Source: a bacterium
GTDB taxonomy: Bacteria > Zhuqueibacterota > Zhuqueibacteria > Residuimicrobiales > Residuimicrobiaceae
Length of the DNA: 64,000 bases
Reading direction: 5' to 3'
Assembly: GCA_029565685.1 (NCBI GenBank)
Contig: JAKQNR010000013.1
Span: forward strand, 22,037-86,036
Made by a program: the position numbers and the translations under genes. Every line of letters begins with the position of its first letter. Position 1 is the first letter of the stretch. The notes below the pieces were generated by a model. It made no database searches and was not told the DNA's origin. It saw only the letters and a program-made list of their open reading frames with translations. This document shows positions 34,493 through 44,184 of the stretch, piece by piece.

Positions 34493-34552
34493 AGCGCCGA
34501 CAGGCTGAGGCGTGTTGGCAAAAGCTCAACGCCCTCAGCCTGCAAAGGCGCT
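34493..34552 (+). repeat. Long imperfect hairpin between the OB-fold and lipoprotein genes
   Basis: AGCGCC (34493-34498) and CAGGCTGAGG (34501-34510) are matched by CCTCAGCCTG (34533-34542) and GGCGCT (34547-34552). This gives a 10-bp perfect inner arm plus a 6-bp outer arm. No T-run follows, so it is not a classic terminator. It could stabilise or attenuate the mRNA. Confidence 0.55.
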
Positions 34553-34667
34553 GACGCGGTTTAAAATCACTTCTCCCGCAGTTTCATTCTTCGCTTGGGC
34601 CATGGAACGCGGCGGCGGGATCAAGTCAGACCAGAGGCAAAGCTGTTTCCTTATTATTTGCGTGCAA

Positions 34668-36173
34668 ATGATTTTTAAAAATTCCCACATCGTCGTTTTA
34701 TTCGGCCTGTTGCTGAGCATGGGATGCGGTCTCAAGGATCCGTTCGGCGATCGCCGTGATTCGAATCCGAAGGGCAATCAGCCGCCGCAGACCCATCTCT
34801 TCCTTCAGGTGTCGCAAACGCAGATCAGCGTGCACGACACCCTGACAGACGGAACTATTGTGACCAGGACCTACACCGCGGGATTGGATACCACGCCGAG
34901 CCGGCAGATCGTGCACTGGTGGGGCGATGACCCGGACGGCTCGGTGGTTGGGTATTACTATCAATGGGACTATCAAACGGCGCCCGTTTACACCACCCAG
35001 GAATATGATACTTTTTATGTGCCGATCCGCAGTCGGTACGACGAGTTCACCTTCAAGGTCTGGGCTGTGGACGACCAGGGATTGCAGGATCCGACGCCGG
35101 CGGAACTGCGCTTCCCGGTCTACAACACGCCGCCGGCGATCTCCTTTCGCCTGAACACCAATCCGAGCATCACCGGAAATCCGAATGTAACCGCATATAC
35201 CTTTCCCACAAGGACTTTTATCTGGGATGCCTCGGACGACGACGGCCGGGAGACGATCACCCATATTTTGTACGCGCTGGACGACACCAGCACCTGGCGA
35301 TTTTTGCCGGGCGATGCGGATCAAATCACTCTGCGCGATATCCCGCCGGGCGAGCACCGCTTTTTTGTCAAGGCTCAGGACATCTCCGGCGCCGCCAGCC
35401 GGACGATTTCATTCCCGGATCCCGCGGACGCTTCTGTGCCGTTGCACTGGGTGGTCAAACCGGTGCAAGGCGAAGTGCTGCTGGTCAATGATTTTGCCCA
35501 GGATCAGCGCCTGTATCAGGTGCAAAGTTTCTACACAGAGATTTTGAACGAACTATTGGGTCCGAACGGCTATTCCGTCTGGGAGATCGGTTCAGAGACG
35601 ACGCCGCTGATCAATTCTCAGAACGCTCTGCCCTATTCATCCCTCGACATCGAGGCCAATCTGGCCTATTTTGAAAAGGTCATCTGGTTCGCGCATCTCG
35701 GCCGACCGCATTTGAGCGCCGCCGGTCTGAGCATCACCCGCTTTGCCGGCCGCGGCGGCAAGATTTTCATCAGCAACGGCAATGAGGAGACGCCGGACAC
35801 CACCTGGATGTTCACCAGCCTGGACTCGGTTTATCGGTTGAATCCCGGCGGCCGTTTGCTGGCCGGCGTTCATGTGCTCGCCAGCTTTGGCAGCGCCGAT
35901 GACCGGCAGCTGGATTTGAAACTGGAAAAAATGATCGGCAACCGGGTGTCTGCCTTGGTGCCGGGTCCCGGCGCCGAGGTGGTCTGGCGGATGGAGCCGG
36001 ATAGCTCCGCAAGCATTACGGTACCGTATAAAGGATCGCCCGCAGTGGCGTTACGCTATGCCATCGGATCGGGAAAGTGCATCTATTTCTCCCTGCCGCT
36101 GCATATGTGCGACGGCAATAAAAACATGACCGGCTTTTTCCGCTATCTTCTGTTCGAAGAGTTCAACCGTTAA
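34668..36173 (+). CDS. Large lipoprotein with Ig-like domains, unknown function
   Basis: About 501 residues from the ATG at 34668. The signal ends at LSMGC, a lipobox. Residues ~35-260 look like two fibronectin/Ig-type beta domains (IVHWWGDDPDGSVVGYYYQW, FIWDASDDDG with HRFFVKAQDISG). The C-terminal ~240 residues (EVLLVNDFAQDQRLYQVQSF, VIWFAHLGRPHLSAAGLSI, GRGGKIFISNGNEE, GKCIYFSLPLHMCDG) resemble a Rossmann-like glutamine-amidotransferase-type fold seen in some FCB lipoproteins. No strong ribosome site. It ends five bases before the TonB receptor start, so the pair is probably coupled. Confidence 0.7.
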   Translation: MIFKNSHIVVLFGLLLSMGCGLKDPFGDRRDSNPKGNQPPQTHLFLQVSQTQISVHDTLTDGTIVTRTYTAGLDTTPSRQIVHWWGDDPDGSVVGYYYQWDYQTAPVYTTQEYDTFYVPIRSRYDEFTFKVWAVDDQGLQDPTPAELRFPVYNTPPAISFRLNTNPSITGNPNVTAYTFPTRTFIWDASDDDGRETITHILYALDDTSTWRFLPGDADQITLRDIPPGEHRFFVKAQDISGAASRTISFPDPADASVPLHWVVKPVQGEVLLVNDFAQDQRLYQVQSFYTEILNELLGPNGYSVWEIGSETTPLINSQNALPYSSLDIEANLAYFEKVIWFAHLGRPHLSAAGLSITRFAGRGGKIFISNGNEETPDTTWMFTSLDSVYRLNPGGRLLAGVHVLASFGSADDRQLDLKLEKMIGNRVSALVPGPGAEVVWRMEPDSSASITVPYKGSPAVALRYAIGSGKCIYFSLPLHMCDGNKNMTGFFRYLLFEEFNR

Positions 36174-36177
36174 ACGC

Positions 36178-38913
36178 ATGAATGCTTATAAACGCCTACT
36201 CATCCTCAGTCTGGTTTCCTTGTGGTGTGTGACCGCGGCCTGGGCTCAAACGTCGCTCATCAGAGGCCGGATCATCGACAAGCGCACCAAGGAGACGCTG
36301 CCCGGCGTCAACGTCTCAGTCCCGGGGACCTACAAAGGCGCGGTCACCGATATCGACGGTGTTTACGAGATCCGCGATCTGGCGCCCGGCGACTATGATC
36401 TCAAGGCGTCTCTCCTCGGCTACACCGTGCAGGTGCGCACCGGCGTTCATGTGGAGCTGGGCAAAACCACGCAGATCGATTTCAGCCTCGAGGCCACGGT
36501 CCTGGCTCTGGGCCAATCCGTCGAAGTCATCGGCAAAAAGCCGTTGTTCGAAACCGATATCACCGCCTCGCAACAGCATATCTCCTCCGAAGAGATCCAA
36601 CAAAAGGTGGTGGAGAGCGTCACCGATCTCGTGGGCGAACAGCTGGGCGTGGTGGTTCAAGACAACAAGATCCATATTCGCGGCGGTCGTGCCGATGAAA
36701 GCCTGTACATCATCGACGGTCAATCCATCAAGGACCCGCTGTCCGGCTATTCCAACACTCTGTATGTCAACGCCGCTGCGGTCAAGGATCTCAAGGTCAT
36801 CACCGGCGGCTTTGACGCCGAGTACGGCCAGGCCATGTCCGGCGTGGTGGACATCGAGACCAAAGAGGGCGACGACCACTATTCGGGCGGTGTCAGCGTC
36901 AAATCGGACAACCTGGTCAAAGGGCTGTTCCCCTCTTTCAACACCGACATCGTTCAGCTCACTCTCGGCGGTCCGGAGCCGCTCACCCGCCGCCTGCTGC
37001 CCGCCATCGGACTGCGTCTTCCCGGCAAACTCAATTTTTTTCTCAGCGGATACGGCAACATCAGCGACACCTATTTGCCTCATGCGGACCGGCTCTATCC
37101 GGCAAAAGCCTCGTATGAAAAGTTCGCTCAGCGCCAGGAGAATGATTGGCATCTCATGGGCAAGCTTTCCTGGGAGATCCGGCCGGGCCGTAAACTGTCG
37201 CTCTCTCATGACCGATCCGTGAACATCAATCAAGGGTATTTTACCTCTCTGGCGACCGACATCGGCGGATTTCCCTATGACTATTCCAAAATGCTGGATC
37301 ACTATAACACCCTGACCAAGGAAGCCAACCTGACCACGGTGCAGTGGATCCACACTCTCAACCGTCGAACCTTTTACCGTATGACCTTGTCCCGATTTTT
37401 TACCAGCATCCACTCCGCGGTGCAGAACAAACATTGGAGCGCCTATCAGGAAGGACTGGACCTGTTGCCCATTCTCTATATTCCGGATTCAGAGGGCAAT
37501 GTGAAAACCCGGTACGGCGACGGCTTTTACGATACCGGCGATGCTGAAGGGTGGTATGACTATTTCAGCGACAATTGGACGATCAAGACGGATCTCACCA
37601 CGCAACCGAACGACAAACACTCGATCAAAGCAGGTCTCGAGGCGCGTTATACGGACATGCAGGTGGTGGATATCAATGCGCCCTGGTACGGCGAAAGCGG
37701 CCTGGGGCGCAACCATGATTACTTTCGCGTTTACCCCAACGACGGCGCTCTCTATCTGCAGGATCGCATCACCTACGACGGTATGATCGTCAACATCGGT
37801 CTGCGCTATGACTATTGGTTTCCCGGCAAATTTGTCGACGACGCCATCAAGGATTCCAACACGGTGACCATCACCGATGCGGCGCGCGTGAAATATAAAG
37901 ACGAAACCTTCGAGCTCTGGGGATTGCGCGGTAAAAGTCATCTCAGCCCGCGATTGGGCATCAGCCATCCGGTCACCGACAACGACGTGCTCTATCTTCA
38001 TTACGGCCATTTCTCCCAGCAGCCTAAAGGCCAGTATGTTTATGCCAAGCTGCGCTCCACCTCGGAGGCGACGTATCAGCTGTTCGGCAATCCCAATCTC
38101 AAGCCCACCACCACGGTGGCCTATGAGTTGGGCCTCAAGCATCGTTTCAACGCCAACCAGACCCTGGAGATCAAGGCCTATTACAAGGATATGTTTGATT
38201 ATCCCACTGCGGCCACGGTGCGCAAATTCAGTCCCCGTTACGGCAACATCAGCTTTCTTATGTATGTGAATATGGATTATGCGCGGGCCCGCGGGATCGA
38301 GATGCGCTTTCGCCGGCGCTACAGCCAGTTCCTCAGCGGCAACATCGATTTCACCTATGCCCTGGCCACGGGCAAGAGCTCAACGCCCAACACCAATCTG
38401 CTGGTCGCCGCAGGCAAAGTATCGGAAAAGCCGCTGGGCGAGAGCCGGCTTAGTTGGGATCGCCCCTACCGCCTGTCGACGGATCTCTATTTCGACATGC
38501 CGGAGAAAGCCAACATTCGATTGGCCGGGGTGCGCTTGCCGGAAAAATGGGGTTTGACCCTGCGCTGGGAATACGAGTCCGGCAAACGCTACCGGCGCAT
38601 CATCGATGTGGCCAATAACATCTACGAAAAGGATGAATACGGCTCCCTGTCCGATCCCTGGATGCGCCTGGATCTCAAATGGTATAAAGAGTTCGAGTTG
38701 TTCAAGACGCACCTGGCCCTGCTGATCGAAGCGGAGAACGTGTTCAACGCCAAGGTGCCGCGCATCATCAATCCGGTGACCGGCCGGCCGTATCAGCCGG
38801 GCGATGTGATCCCGGTCAGCTGGTATGATGATCCTGATGATTTGCCGGCCGCCAATCCGGCGCGCTACGACTGGCCGCGCCGGGTGATGACCGGATTGGA
38901 GATAAGGTTCTGA
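36178..38913 (+). CDS. TonB-dependent outer-membrane receptor with CarboxypepD-reg-like domain (copy 1)
   Basis: 911 residues. Signal peptide (to about 24, AWAQ), then a carboxypeptidase-regulatory-like domain (IRGRIIDKRTKETLPGVNV ... GVYEIRDLAPGDYDLKASLL, about 28-110), a TonB plug (HIRGGRADESLYIIDGQSI, DLKVITGGFDAEYGQAMSG) and a 22-strand-type barrel to an aromatic C-terminus (TGLEIRF). It imports a large ligand, or passes protein substrates, across the outer membrane using TonB energy. The ligand is not evident. It starts five bases after the lipoprotein gene and is followed five bases later by the PorV-like gene. Confidence 0.92.
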   Translation: MNAYKRLLILSLVSLWCVTAAWAQTSLIRGRIIDKRTKETLPGVNVSVPGTYKGAVTDIDGVYEIRDLAPGDYDLKASLLGYTVQVRTGVHVELGKTTQIDFSLEATVLALGQSVEVIGKKPLFETDITASQQHISSEEIQQKVVESVTDLVGEQLGVVVQDNKIHIRGGRADESLYIIDGQSIKDPLSGYSNTLYVNAAAVKDLKVITGGFDAEYGQAMSGVVDIETKEGDDHYSGGVSVKSDNLVKGLFPSFNTDIVQLTLGGPEPLTRRLLPAIGLRLPGKLNFFLSGYGNISDTYLPHADRLYPAKASYEKFAQRQENDWHLMGKLSWEIRPGRKLSLSHDRSVNINQGYFTSLATDIGGFPYDYSKMLDHYNTLTKEANLTTVQWIHTLNRRTFYRMTLSRFFTSIHSAVQNKHWSAYQEGLDLLPILYIPDSEGNVKTRYGDGFYDTGDAEGWYDYFSDNWTIKTDLTTQPNDKHSIKAGLEARYTDMQVVDINAPWYGESGLGRNHDYFRVYPNDGALYLQDRITYDGMIVNIGLRYDYWFPGKFVDDAIKDSNTVTITDAARVKYKDETFELWGLRGKSHLSPRLGISHPVTDNDVLYLHYGHFSQQPKGQYVYAKLRSTSEATYQLFGNPNLKPTTTVAYELGLKHRFNANQTLEIKAYYKDMFDYPTAATVRKFSPRYGNISFLMYVNMDYARARGIEMRFRRRYSQFLSGNIDFTYALATGKSSTPNTNLLVAAGKVSEKPLGESRLSWDRPYRLSTDLYFDMPEKANIRLAGVRLPEKWGLTLRWEYESGKRYRRIIDVANNIYEKDEYGSLSDPWMRLDLKWYKEFELFKTHLALLIEAENVFNAKVPRIINPVTGRPYQPGDVIPVSWYDDPDDLPAANPARYDWPRRVMTGLEIRF

Positions 38914-38918
38914 TCGCC

Positions 38919-39938
38919 ATGGCAGGAAGGAATCGACATAGCCTGAACACGACCCTGGGTTACGCTCTTTTGTCGACCGTCGTGCTTTTCAGCCGGCCGG
39001 CGGAAGGCCAGGGGCTTTTACCCCGGCTGGGCGAGCAGCGCGCCGGCACCGCTTCGATGACGTTTCTCAAGATCGGCGTCGGCGCCCGCGCGGTCTCCAT
39101 GGCCGGCGCCTATGTGGCCATGGCCAACGACGCCTCCGCAACCTATTGGAATCCCGCCGGCCTGGTGCAGATCGGCCGCAACGAACTGATCGTTTCACAT
39201 TCCGATTGGCTGGTGGACGTCGATTATGAGTATTTGGGTTATGTGCATCAGCTGACGCGGAATTTGAGCCTGGGCGCTTTTGCCGGCTATCTCCATTTTG
39301 CCGACATGCCGGTGACCACTGAATATCATCCTTACGGCAACGGCGACTATTTTTCCTATCACGACTGGGTGGCCGGGTTGAGCGCTTCGCTAAAAATGAC
39401 GGACCGGTTTTCCTTTGGCGTGACCGTCAAATATGCGGCCGAGGAATTGGCCGGCCTGCGCATGGGCGGCCTGCTGCTGGACATGGGCACCTATTATTGG
39501 ACCGGCTACAAATCTCTGCGTCTGGCCGCTGCGCTGCGCAATTTCGGCAACGACCTGCGGCCGGCTGGATCTTATCTGCGCACAAAAACCAGCGGCAGCA
39601 CGATCACCTCCTATCAGGCGTTTTCGCCGCCGACGCTCTTTACTCTGGGCGCGGCCATGGAGGTGTATCAGGCCGACGCTCACAGGGTCACGGCAACGGT
39701 GCAGATGAACCATCCGATGGACGATCAGGAAAATTTTATCGCGGGCGGTGAATACCGTGTGCGCTCGCTTTTTACGTTTCGCGGCGGCTATCGCGCCAGC
39801 TCGGGAGAGAACCACTGGACCTTTGGCGCCGGCGCCAAATTCATCCTCAAGGGAGCGCAACTCAAGATCGATTACGCTTATGCGGATTACACCCATTTGA
39901 CCATGACGCAGCAATTTACCTTTGGATTTGAATTTTAA
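38919..39938 (+). CDS. PorV/PorQ-family outer-membrane protein
   Basis: 339 residues: signal peptide followed by a barrel. The N-terminal segments AGTASMTFLKIGVGARAVSM, AYVAMANDASATYWNPAGL are the hallmark of the PorV/PorQ (UPF0164) family, and the C-terminus FTFGFEF is a typical last strand. PorV is the shuttle that accepts type IX cargo after outer-membrane passage. Its placement with two genes whose products carry sorting-type tails suggests a locus-specific role, though PorQ-like paralogues of unknown role are common in KSB1-type genomes. The ATG lies five bases after the receptor stop. Confidence 0.88.
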   Translation: MAGRNRHSLNTTLGYALLSTVVLFSRPAEGQGLLPRLGEQRAGTASMTFLKIGVGARAVSMAGAYVAMANDASATYWNPAGLVQIGRNELIVSHSDWLVDVDYEYLGYVHQLTRNLSLGAFAGYLHFADMPVTTEYHPYGNGDYFSYHDWVAGLSASLKMTDRFSFGVTVKYAAEELAGLRMGGLLLDMGTYYWTGYKSLRLAAALRNFGNDLRPAGSYLRTKTSGSTITSYQAFSPPTLFTLGAAMEVYQADAHRVTATVQMNHPMDDQENFIAGGEYRVRSLFTFRGGYRASSGENHWTFGAGAKFILKGAQLKIDYAYADYTHLTMTQQFTFGFEF

Positions 39939-41176
39939 TGAAGCATGCTCTTTATATCGTCGTCGCCGCGCTGTTGACCGCGCTGGGATGCAGTGAGTAC
40001 AAGATGCCGCTGCCGAGCCCGGCCACCGCCAGCCTATCTTTCGGCGCCAACGACACCAGCTATGTGGAGCTCAAGCCGCAATGGGATGCTGCGTATCTGG
40101 GCGTTCCACTGCAGGCTCCGGGAGATTTGACCGTCAGCGCCGATGGCACGCTCTACCTGGCGGATGAAGGCGCAGACCGGATTTACGCGCTGAGCAAGGC
40201 GGGCCGCGTTCTTGAAGATTTCGGCCAGAATGCGCTGGACGCCGTACCCAAGCCGCGCGCACTGGCCATGGACAGCAAGTTGAATCTGCTCATCGTCAAC
40301 GGCACTCACACGCTGTATATTTGGAATCAATTTTTGAATCGCATGCCTATCGATTCGGTGGCGGATTCCGGCATCTTTTTCGACCGGGAGAAAAACGAAA
40401 CCGTTCAGCTGACCCTCGACGAATGGTCGCAACGCGTCGCCGCGGGGGGGGCTTCGTTGACGCTGCGCCGCTATGTCTTTCGCAGCGATCCGGAGCGCAT
40501 CGCCGCTGCCCGCAGGATCTATCCGGCGTACCAGGATGAGGATGCGGCATCGCAGTTTAACGGCGTTGCAGCGGGCAAATACGGCGAAGAGACGGTCTAC
40601 CTGACGGAATCCCACTCTGATCGAATTCTGCAACTGGTTTTGATCCCGAACCTGGCGCTCAAGGGGAATGACCGGAGCGTGCTTTTTGGCTACAAGGCGG
40701 TGCTGCGAAAGACCGTAGCGGTCTACGGCTCCGGTTCCGGCACTGTGGATGATCCCTGGGCCATCACCACCGACAGCGATGAAAACCTTTATTTCACTCA
40801 ATTGGGCGGCAATTTTCGTGTGCAGAAATTGAGCGCCGGCACGTTCACGCCGCGCTATGTGCTCTATCAACACGCGATCATGGATCTCGAGCGGTTCGTC
40901 GCGCCCTATGATGTAGCGCTGGATGGAGCGAACCATATTTTTATTCTTGACGGCGCCGCCGGCACGGTAACCAAGTTCGCCAACTCGGGGGGCAAAGCCG
41001 GACAGATGCTCAGTCTGGGCAAAAAGGGGTTGGCTCTGGCTCATTTTCAAGAGGGCAAAGGGCTGCTGGTCAGCGACCAGGTCGTCTATGTGGTCGAACG
41101 CGGCGCCCGGTGCATCCGCCGGTTTCAATATTCCATCTCGGAATCCGATCTTCCCTATGATGATAAAAAACCTTGA
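39938..41176 (+). CDS. Lipoprotein with NHL/beta-propeller-like repeats
   Basis: 412 residues. Lipoprotein signal ends at TALGC. The body has beta-propeller blades of the NHL/SMP-30-like type: APGDLTVSADGTLYLADEGA, KPRALAMDSKLNLLIVNG, DPWAITTDSDENLYFTQLGG and APYDVALDGANHIFILDGAA. The start overlaps the PorV-like stop by one base (TAATG). Propeller lipoproteins of this sort often bind surface partners; no catalytic residue is evident. Confidence 0.8.
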   Translation: MKHALYIVVAALLTALGCSEYKMPLPSPATASLSFGANDTSYVELKPQWDAAYLGVPLQAPGDLTVSADGTLYLADEGADRIYALSKAGRVLEDFGQNALDAVPKPRALAMDSKLNLLIVNGTHTLYIWNQFLNRMPIDSVADSGIFFDREKNETVQLTLDEWSQRVAAGGASLTLRRYVFRSDPERIAAARRIYPAYQDEDAASQFNGVAAGKYGEETVYLTESHSDRILQLVLIPNLALKGNDRSVLFGYKAVLRKTVAVYGSGSGTVDDPWAITTDSDENLYFTQLGGNFRVQKLSAGTFTPRYVLYQHAIMDLERFVAPYDVALDGANHIFILDGAAGTVTKFANSGGKAGQMLSLGKKGLALAHFQEGKGLLVSDQVVYVVERGARCIRRFQYSISESDLPYDDKKP

Positions 41177-41241
41177 TGGTCCAGGCGGGAATGGAGGCTC
41201 GGTCTTTATCCATCAGAATTCGAGCATAGAATAGCGCAAAA

Positions 41242-41261
41242 GAACGGTTAGGCAGCCGTTC
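41242..41261 (+). terminator. Weak hairpin before the second TonB receptor
   Basis: GAACGG, eight bases, CCGTTC, then GTTTATT. It is six pairs with a poor T-run; it may attenuate rather than end transcription. Confidence 0.3.
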
Positions 41262-41297
41262 GTTTATTAAATCACATCATTTAGGAGGAGTGGAGTT

Positions 41298-44012
41298 ATG
41301 AAAAAACTATTCAAGGCGGCGGGAGCGCTGTGCCTGTTGTTTATATTCGCCGCCGGCTCGTACGCGCAGACAGGCAAAATCGTCGGTCGAGTGATCGACG
41401 CCACTACGAAACAGGAGATGATCGGGGCTAACGTGCTGGTAACCGGTACCACGCTGGGTGCGGTGACAGATGTGCGCGGGAATTACACGATCACAGGCGT
41501 GCCAGCCGGCAGTCACCAGTTGAAAATTACTTTTATCGGATATCAGACGGCTGAGGGTTCAGCCACGGTAACCGCGGGAAAAACGACCGTCGTTGATTTT
41601 GCGCTGACCCCGTCGATGATCATCACCAAGGGCATCAACGTTTTTGCCGATCGCGCCAAGGAGCGTGAAACTCCGGTGGCGTTCACCAACATTCAAAAGC
41701 AGGAGATGGTGCAGCGATTGGGCTCCCGCGATATTCCGTTGGTGCTCACCACGGCGCCCAGTGTGTACGCCACCTCTTCGGGCGGCGGCGCGGGGGATGC
41801 CCGTATGAATATCCGCGGCTTTGATCAGCGCAACGTGGCCATCATGATCAACGGTGTGCCGATCAATGACATGGAGAACGGCTGGGTGTACTGGTCCAAC
41901 TGGGACGGCGTTTCCGACGCCACCTCCTCGATCCAGCTGCAGCGCGGCCTCAGTGCCGTCAATCTGGCCACGCCCTCCATCGGCGGCACGATGAACATCA
42001 TCACTGATCCCACCGCGCAATCCGCCGGCATCCTCGCGCGGCAGGAGATCGGCAGCGGCGGTTTTCTCAAGACTACGGTCAGCGCCGCCAGCGGTATGCT
42101 CAACGGCAGGTTCTCCGTCAATGGAACGGTAGTGCGAAAAACCGGCGACGGCATTGTAGACGCGACCTATACCGACGCCTGGGCGTATTATTTGGGAGCG
42201 GCCTACAATCTCAACGCCAACAACCGTCTCGAGCTGTATGCCATGGGCGCTCCGCAGATGCATGGCCAGAACACCAACAAACAGAACATCGGCGTCTTTA
42301 ACAAAGAATTCGCCCTGGGCCTCGAGGGGTACGATCCGGCTGCGGCTGATAAATACGTCGAGTCCCCCTCGGGCGTCAAGTACAATCAGAATTGGAATGC
42401 TGTCAGCTCGTCCTATGCCGGCAAACAGTACTGGAACGGAAAAACGCACGATCGCCAGACCTCGGATGTCCTCTATGAACGGGAAAACTATTATCACAAA
42501 CCGCTGGTGAACCTGAACTGGTACTCCAAGCTCAGTGAAAAAGTGGGCCTCTACTCTGTGGCCTATTACGCCGGCGGCCGCGGCGGCGGTTCGGGCACCT
42601 ACGGATCGGTGACCAGCGACAAGACCCAATTCCCCAATCCCCGGGATTGGAACGCGACCATAGCCAAAAACCAGGCCAGCACCACCGGCGCTCTGGGGGT
42701 GCTGCGCAACAGCACCAACAATCAGGATGCTTTCGGCGCCATTTCCAAACTCAACTATGAATTCAGCAAAAATCTCAAGAGCGCCATCGGCGTCGATTGG
42801 CGCACAGCGACCATCGATCATTTCCGTGAAATCCGCGATATGCTCGGCGGCGCCTATTATGTAGATCTCAAGGCCGACAAGGTCAGTCCCCGCAGCGACT
42901 TTTGGACGGCCGAACAGACGCAGCGCAAGTTGGGCGACAAGATCGATTACGATTTCACCAATAACGTTGACTGGGTAGGCTGCTTTGGTCAGGTGGAGTA
43001 CACGCTGAACAAAATCAGCACGTACGCCATGGCCGGCTGGTCGACCATCAAGTACGCCCATACCAACCATTTCAAAAAAGACGAGACCGGCAAAGAGCTC
43101 TATCTGGAGAGTGATTGGATCGGCGGCGCGCAGGTTAAAGGCGGCGCCAGTTATCGCGCCACCAAGAGCATGGATCTGTACGCCAACATCGGCCATGTTT
43201 CCAAAGTGCCGATTTTCGACAACGTCATCAGCGACGTCACCTCATCTCTGGCTGCGGCGCCGGTCAATGAAAAATTCTTTTCCATGGAAGCCGGCGTCAA
43301 CATGCGCCTGCTGACCAATCAGCTGGTCGGCAAGGTGAACATCTATCGCACCAACTGGATGGACCGCGCCAAATCCTATTCCATCATCGATGCCAACGGC
43401 GACGAGTCCATCGTTTTTGTCACCGGTATGGATCAGCTGCATCAGGGCGTTGAGGTTGAGCTCGCCTACCAGCCGGTCAAACAGGCCCGGCTGGATGCAA
43501 CGGTCAGCGTCGGTGACTGGGCCAACACCAGCGACGTCAGCGGCTATTATAAGGATTACTCCGGCGGCGTAGAGACCGACAAGAGCTACAATTTCTACGT
43601 GGACGGCCTCAAAGTCGGCGATCAGCCGCAAAAGATGCTCGCCCTCAGCGCCAGCCTCTTTCCGCTGAACGGCATGACCCTGGAAATTTCGGCCCGTCAC
43701 TATCGAGATCACTTTTCCTCCTGGGATCCCTTTGGCCGAACCAACGCAGCCGATCGCACTCAGAGCTGGAGAGCCCCGAACTATACGCTCCTTGACCTGC
43801 ACGCAGCCTATACGCTGCCGGTTCAGGTAGGCAGGGCCAAGATGCAAGTGTTCGCCCACTGCTTCAACCTGTTGGATGAGCTTTACATTCAGGACGCTGT
43901 GGACAACAGCAGCTACAGCTCTTTTGGTCCCAAGACCCATGCAGCGGATGACGCCGAGGTCTGGATGGGCCTGCCGCGCAATTTCAACATGGGCATTCAG
44001 GTCAGTTACTAG
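41298..44012 (+). CDS. TonB-dependent outer-membrane receptor with CarboxypepD-reg-like domain (copy 2)
   Basis: 904 residues. Signal peptide ends at GSYAQ. The CarboxypepD-reg-like domain is at about 25-110 (GRVIDATTKQEMIGANVLV, GNYTITGVPAGSHQLKI). The plug follows (RMNIRGFDQRNVAIMINGV, NLATPSIGGTMNIITDP), then a barrel to GIQVSY. It resembles the SusC-like side of FCB TonB receptors but has no SusD beside it. A strong GGAGGAGTGGAG site precedes the ATG. It is the last gene of the locus, with a strong terminator after it. Confidence 0.92.
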   Translation: MKKLFKAAGALCLLFIFAAGSYAQTGKIVGRVIDATTKQEMIGANVLVTGTTLGAVTDVRGNYTITGVPAGSHQLKITFIGYQTAEGSATVTAGKTTVVDFALTPSMIITKGINVFADRAKERETPVAFTNIQKQEMVQRLGSRDIPLVLTTAPSVYATSSGGGAGDARMNIRGFDQRNVAIMINGVPINDMENGWVYWSNWDGVSDATSSIQLQRGLSAVNLATPSIGGTMNIITDPTAQSAGILARQEIGSGGFLKTTVSAASGMLNGRFSVNGTVVRKTGDGIVDATYTDAWAYYLGAAYNLNANNRLELYAMGAPQMHGQNTNKQNIGVFNKEFALGLEGYDPAAADKYVESPSGVKYNQNWNAVSSSYAGKQYWNGKTHDRQTSDVLYERENYYHKPLVNLNWYSKLSEKVGLYSVAYYAGGRGGGSGTYGSVTSDKTQFPNPRDWNATIAKNQASTTGALGVLRNSTNNQDAFGAISKLNYEFSKNLKSAIGVDWRTATIDHFREIRDMLGGAYYVDLKADKVSPRSDFWTAEQTQRKLGDKIDYDFTNNVDWVGCFGQVEYTLNKISTYAMAGWSTIKYAHTNHFKKDETGKELYLESDWIGGAQVKGGASYRATKSMDLYANIGHVSKVPIFDNVISDVTSSLAAAPVNEKFFSMEAGVNMRLLTNQLVGKVNIYRTNWMDRAKSYSIIDANGDESIVFVTGMDQLHQGVEVELAYQPVKQARLDATVSVGDWANTSDVSGYYKDYSGGVETDKSYNFYVDGLKVGDQPQKMLALSASLFPLNGMTLEISARHYRDHFSSWDPFGRTNAADRTQSWRAPNYTLLDLHAAYTLPVQVGRAKMQVFAHCFNLLDELYIQDAVDNSSYSSFGPKTHAADDAEVWMGLPRNFNMGIQVSY

Positions 44013-44026
44013 GTTATTATTTCTGC

Positions 44027-44053
44027 AAGCCCCCAGCCATGGGGGCTTTTTTT
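44027..44053 (+). terminator. Rho-independent terminator
   Basis: AAGCCCCC, a six-base loop, GGGGGCTT within a run of seven T's. It closes the envelope/secretion locus. Confidence 0.9.
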
Positions 44054-44123
44054 CTTGGATACGCGCTGTTTGCCGGTTGTTCTCCGCGGATGTTTGCGCC
44101 GCCGGTCGGCCGCGATTTAGTCC

Positions 44124-44152
44124 TTGACATTCACCGCAAATCCTGATAACTT
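44124..44152 (+). promoter_or_regulatory. ogt-nudix promoter
   Basis: TTGACA, 17 bases, TAACTT. Another TATAAT-like element lies 25 bases from the -35, too far to be its partner. Confidence 0.55.
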
Positions 44153-44184
44153 TTTATAATTTAGGCGGGGAAATGGAGAGAGGA

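Noticed and set aside
41559..43196. Long open frame of 545 codons on the minus strand
   Set aside because: It is fully antisense to the second TonB receptor, has no protein-like motif, and arises from the strong third-position GC bias of the true gene.
44147..44158. TATAAT-like box near ogt
   Set aside because: It is 25 bases from the TTGACA, too far for a normal sigma-70 promoter; the TAACTT at 17 bases fits better.
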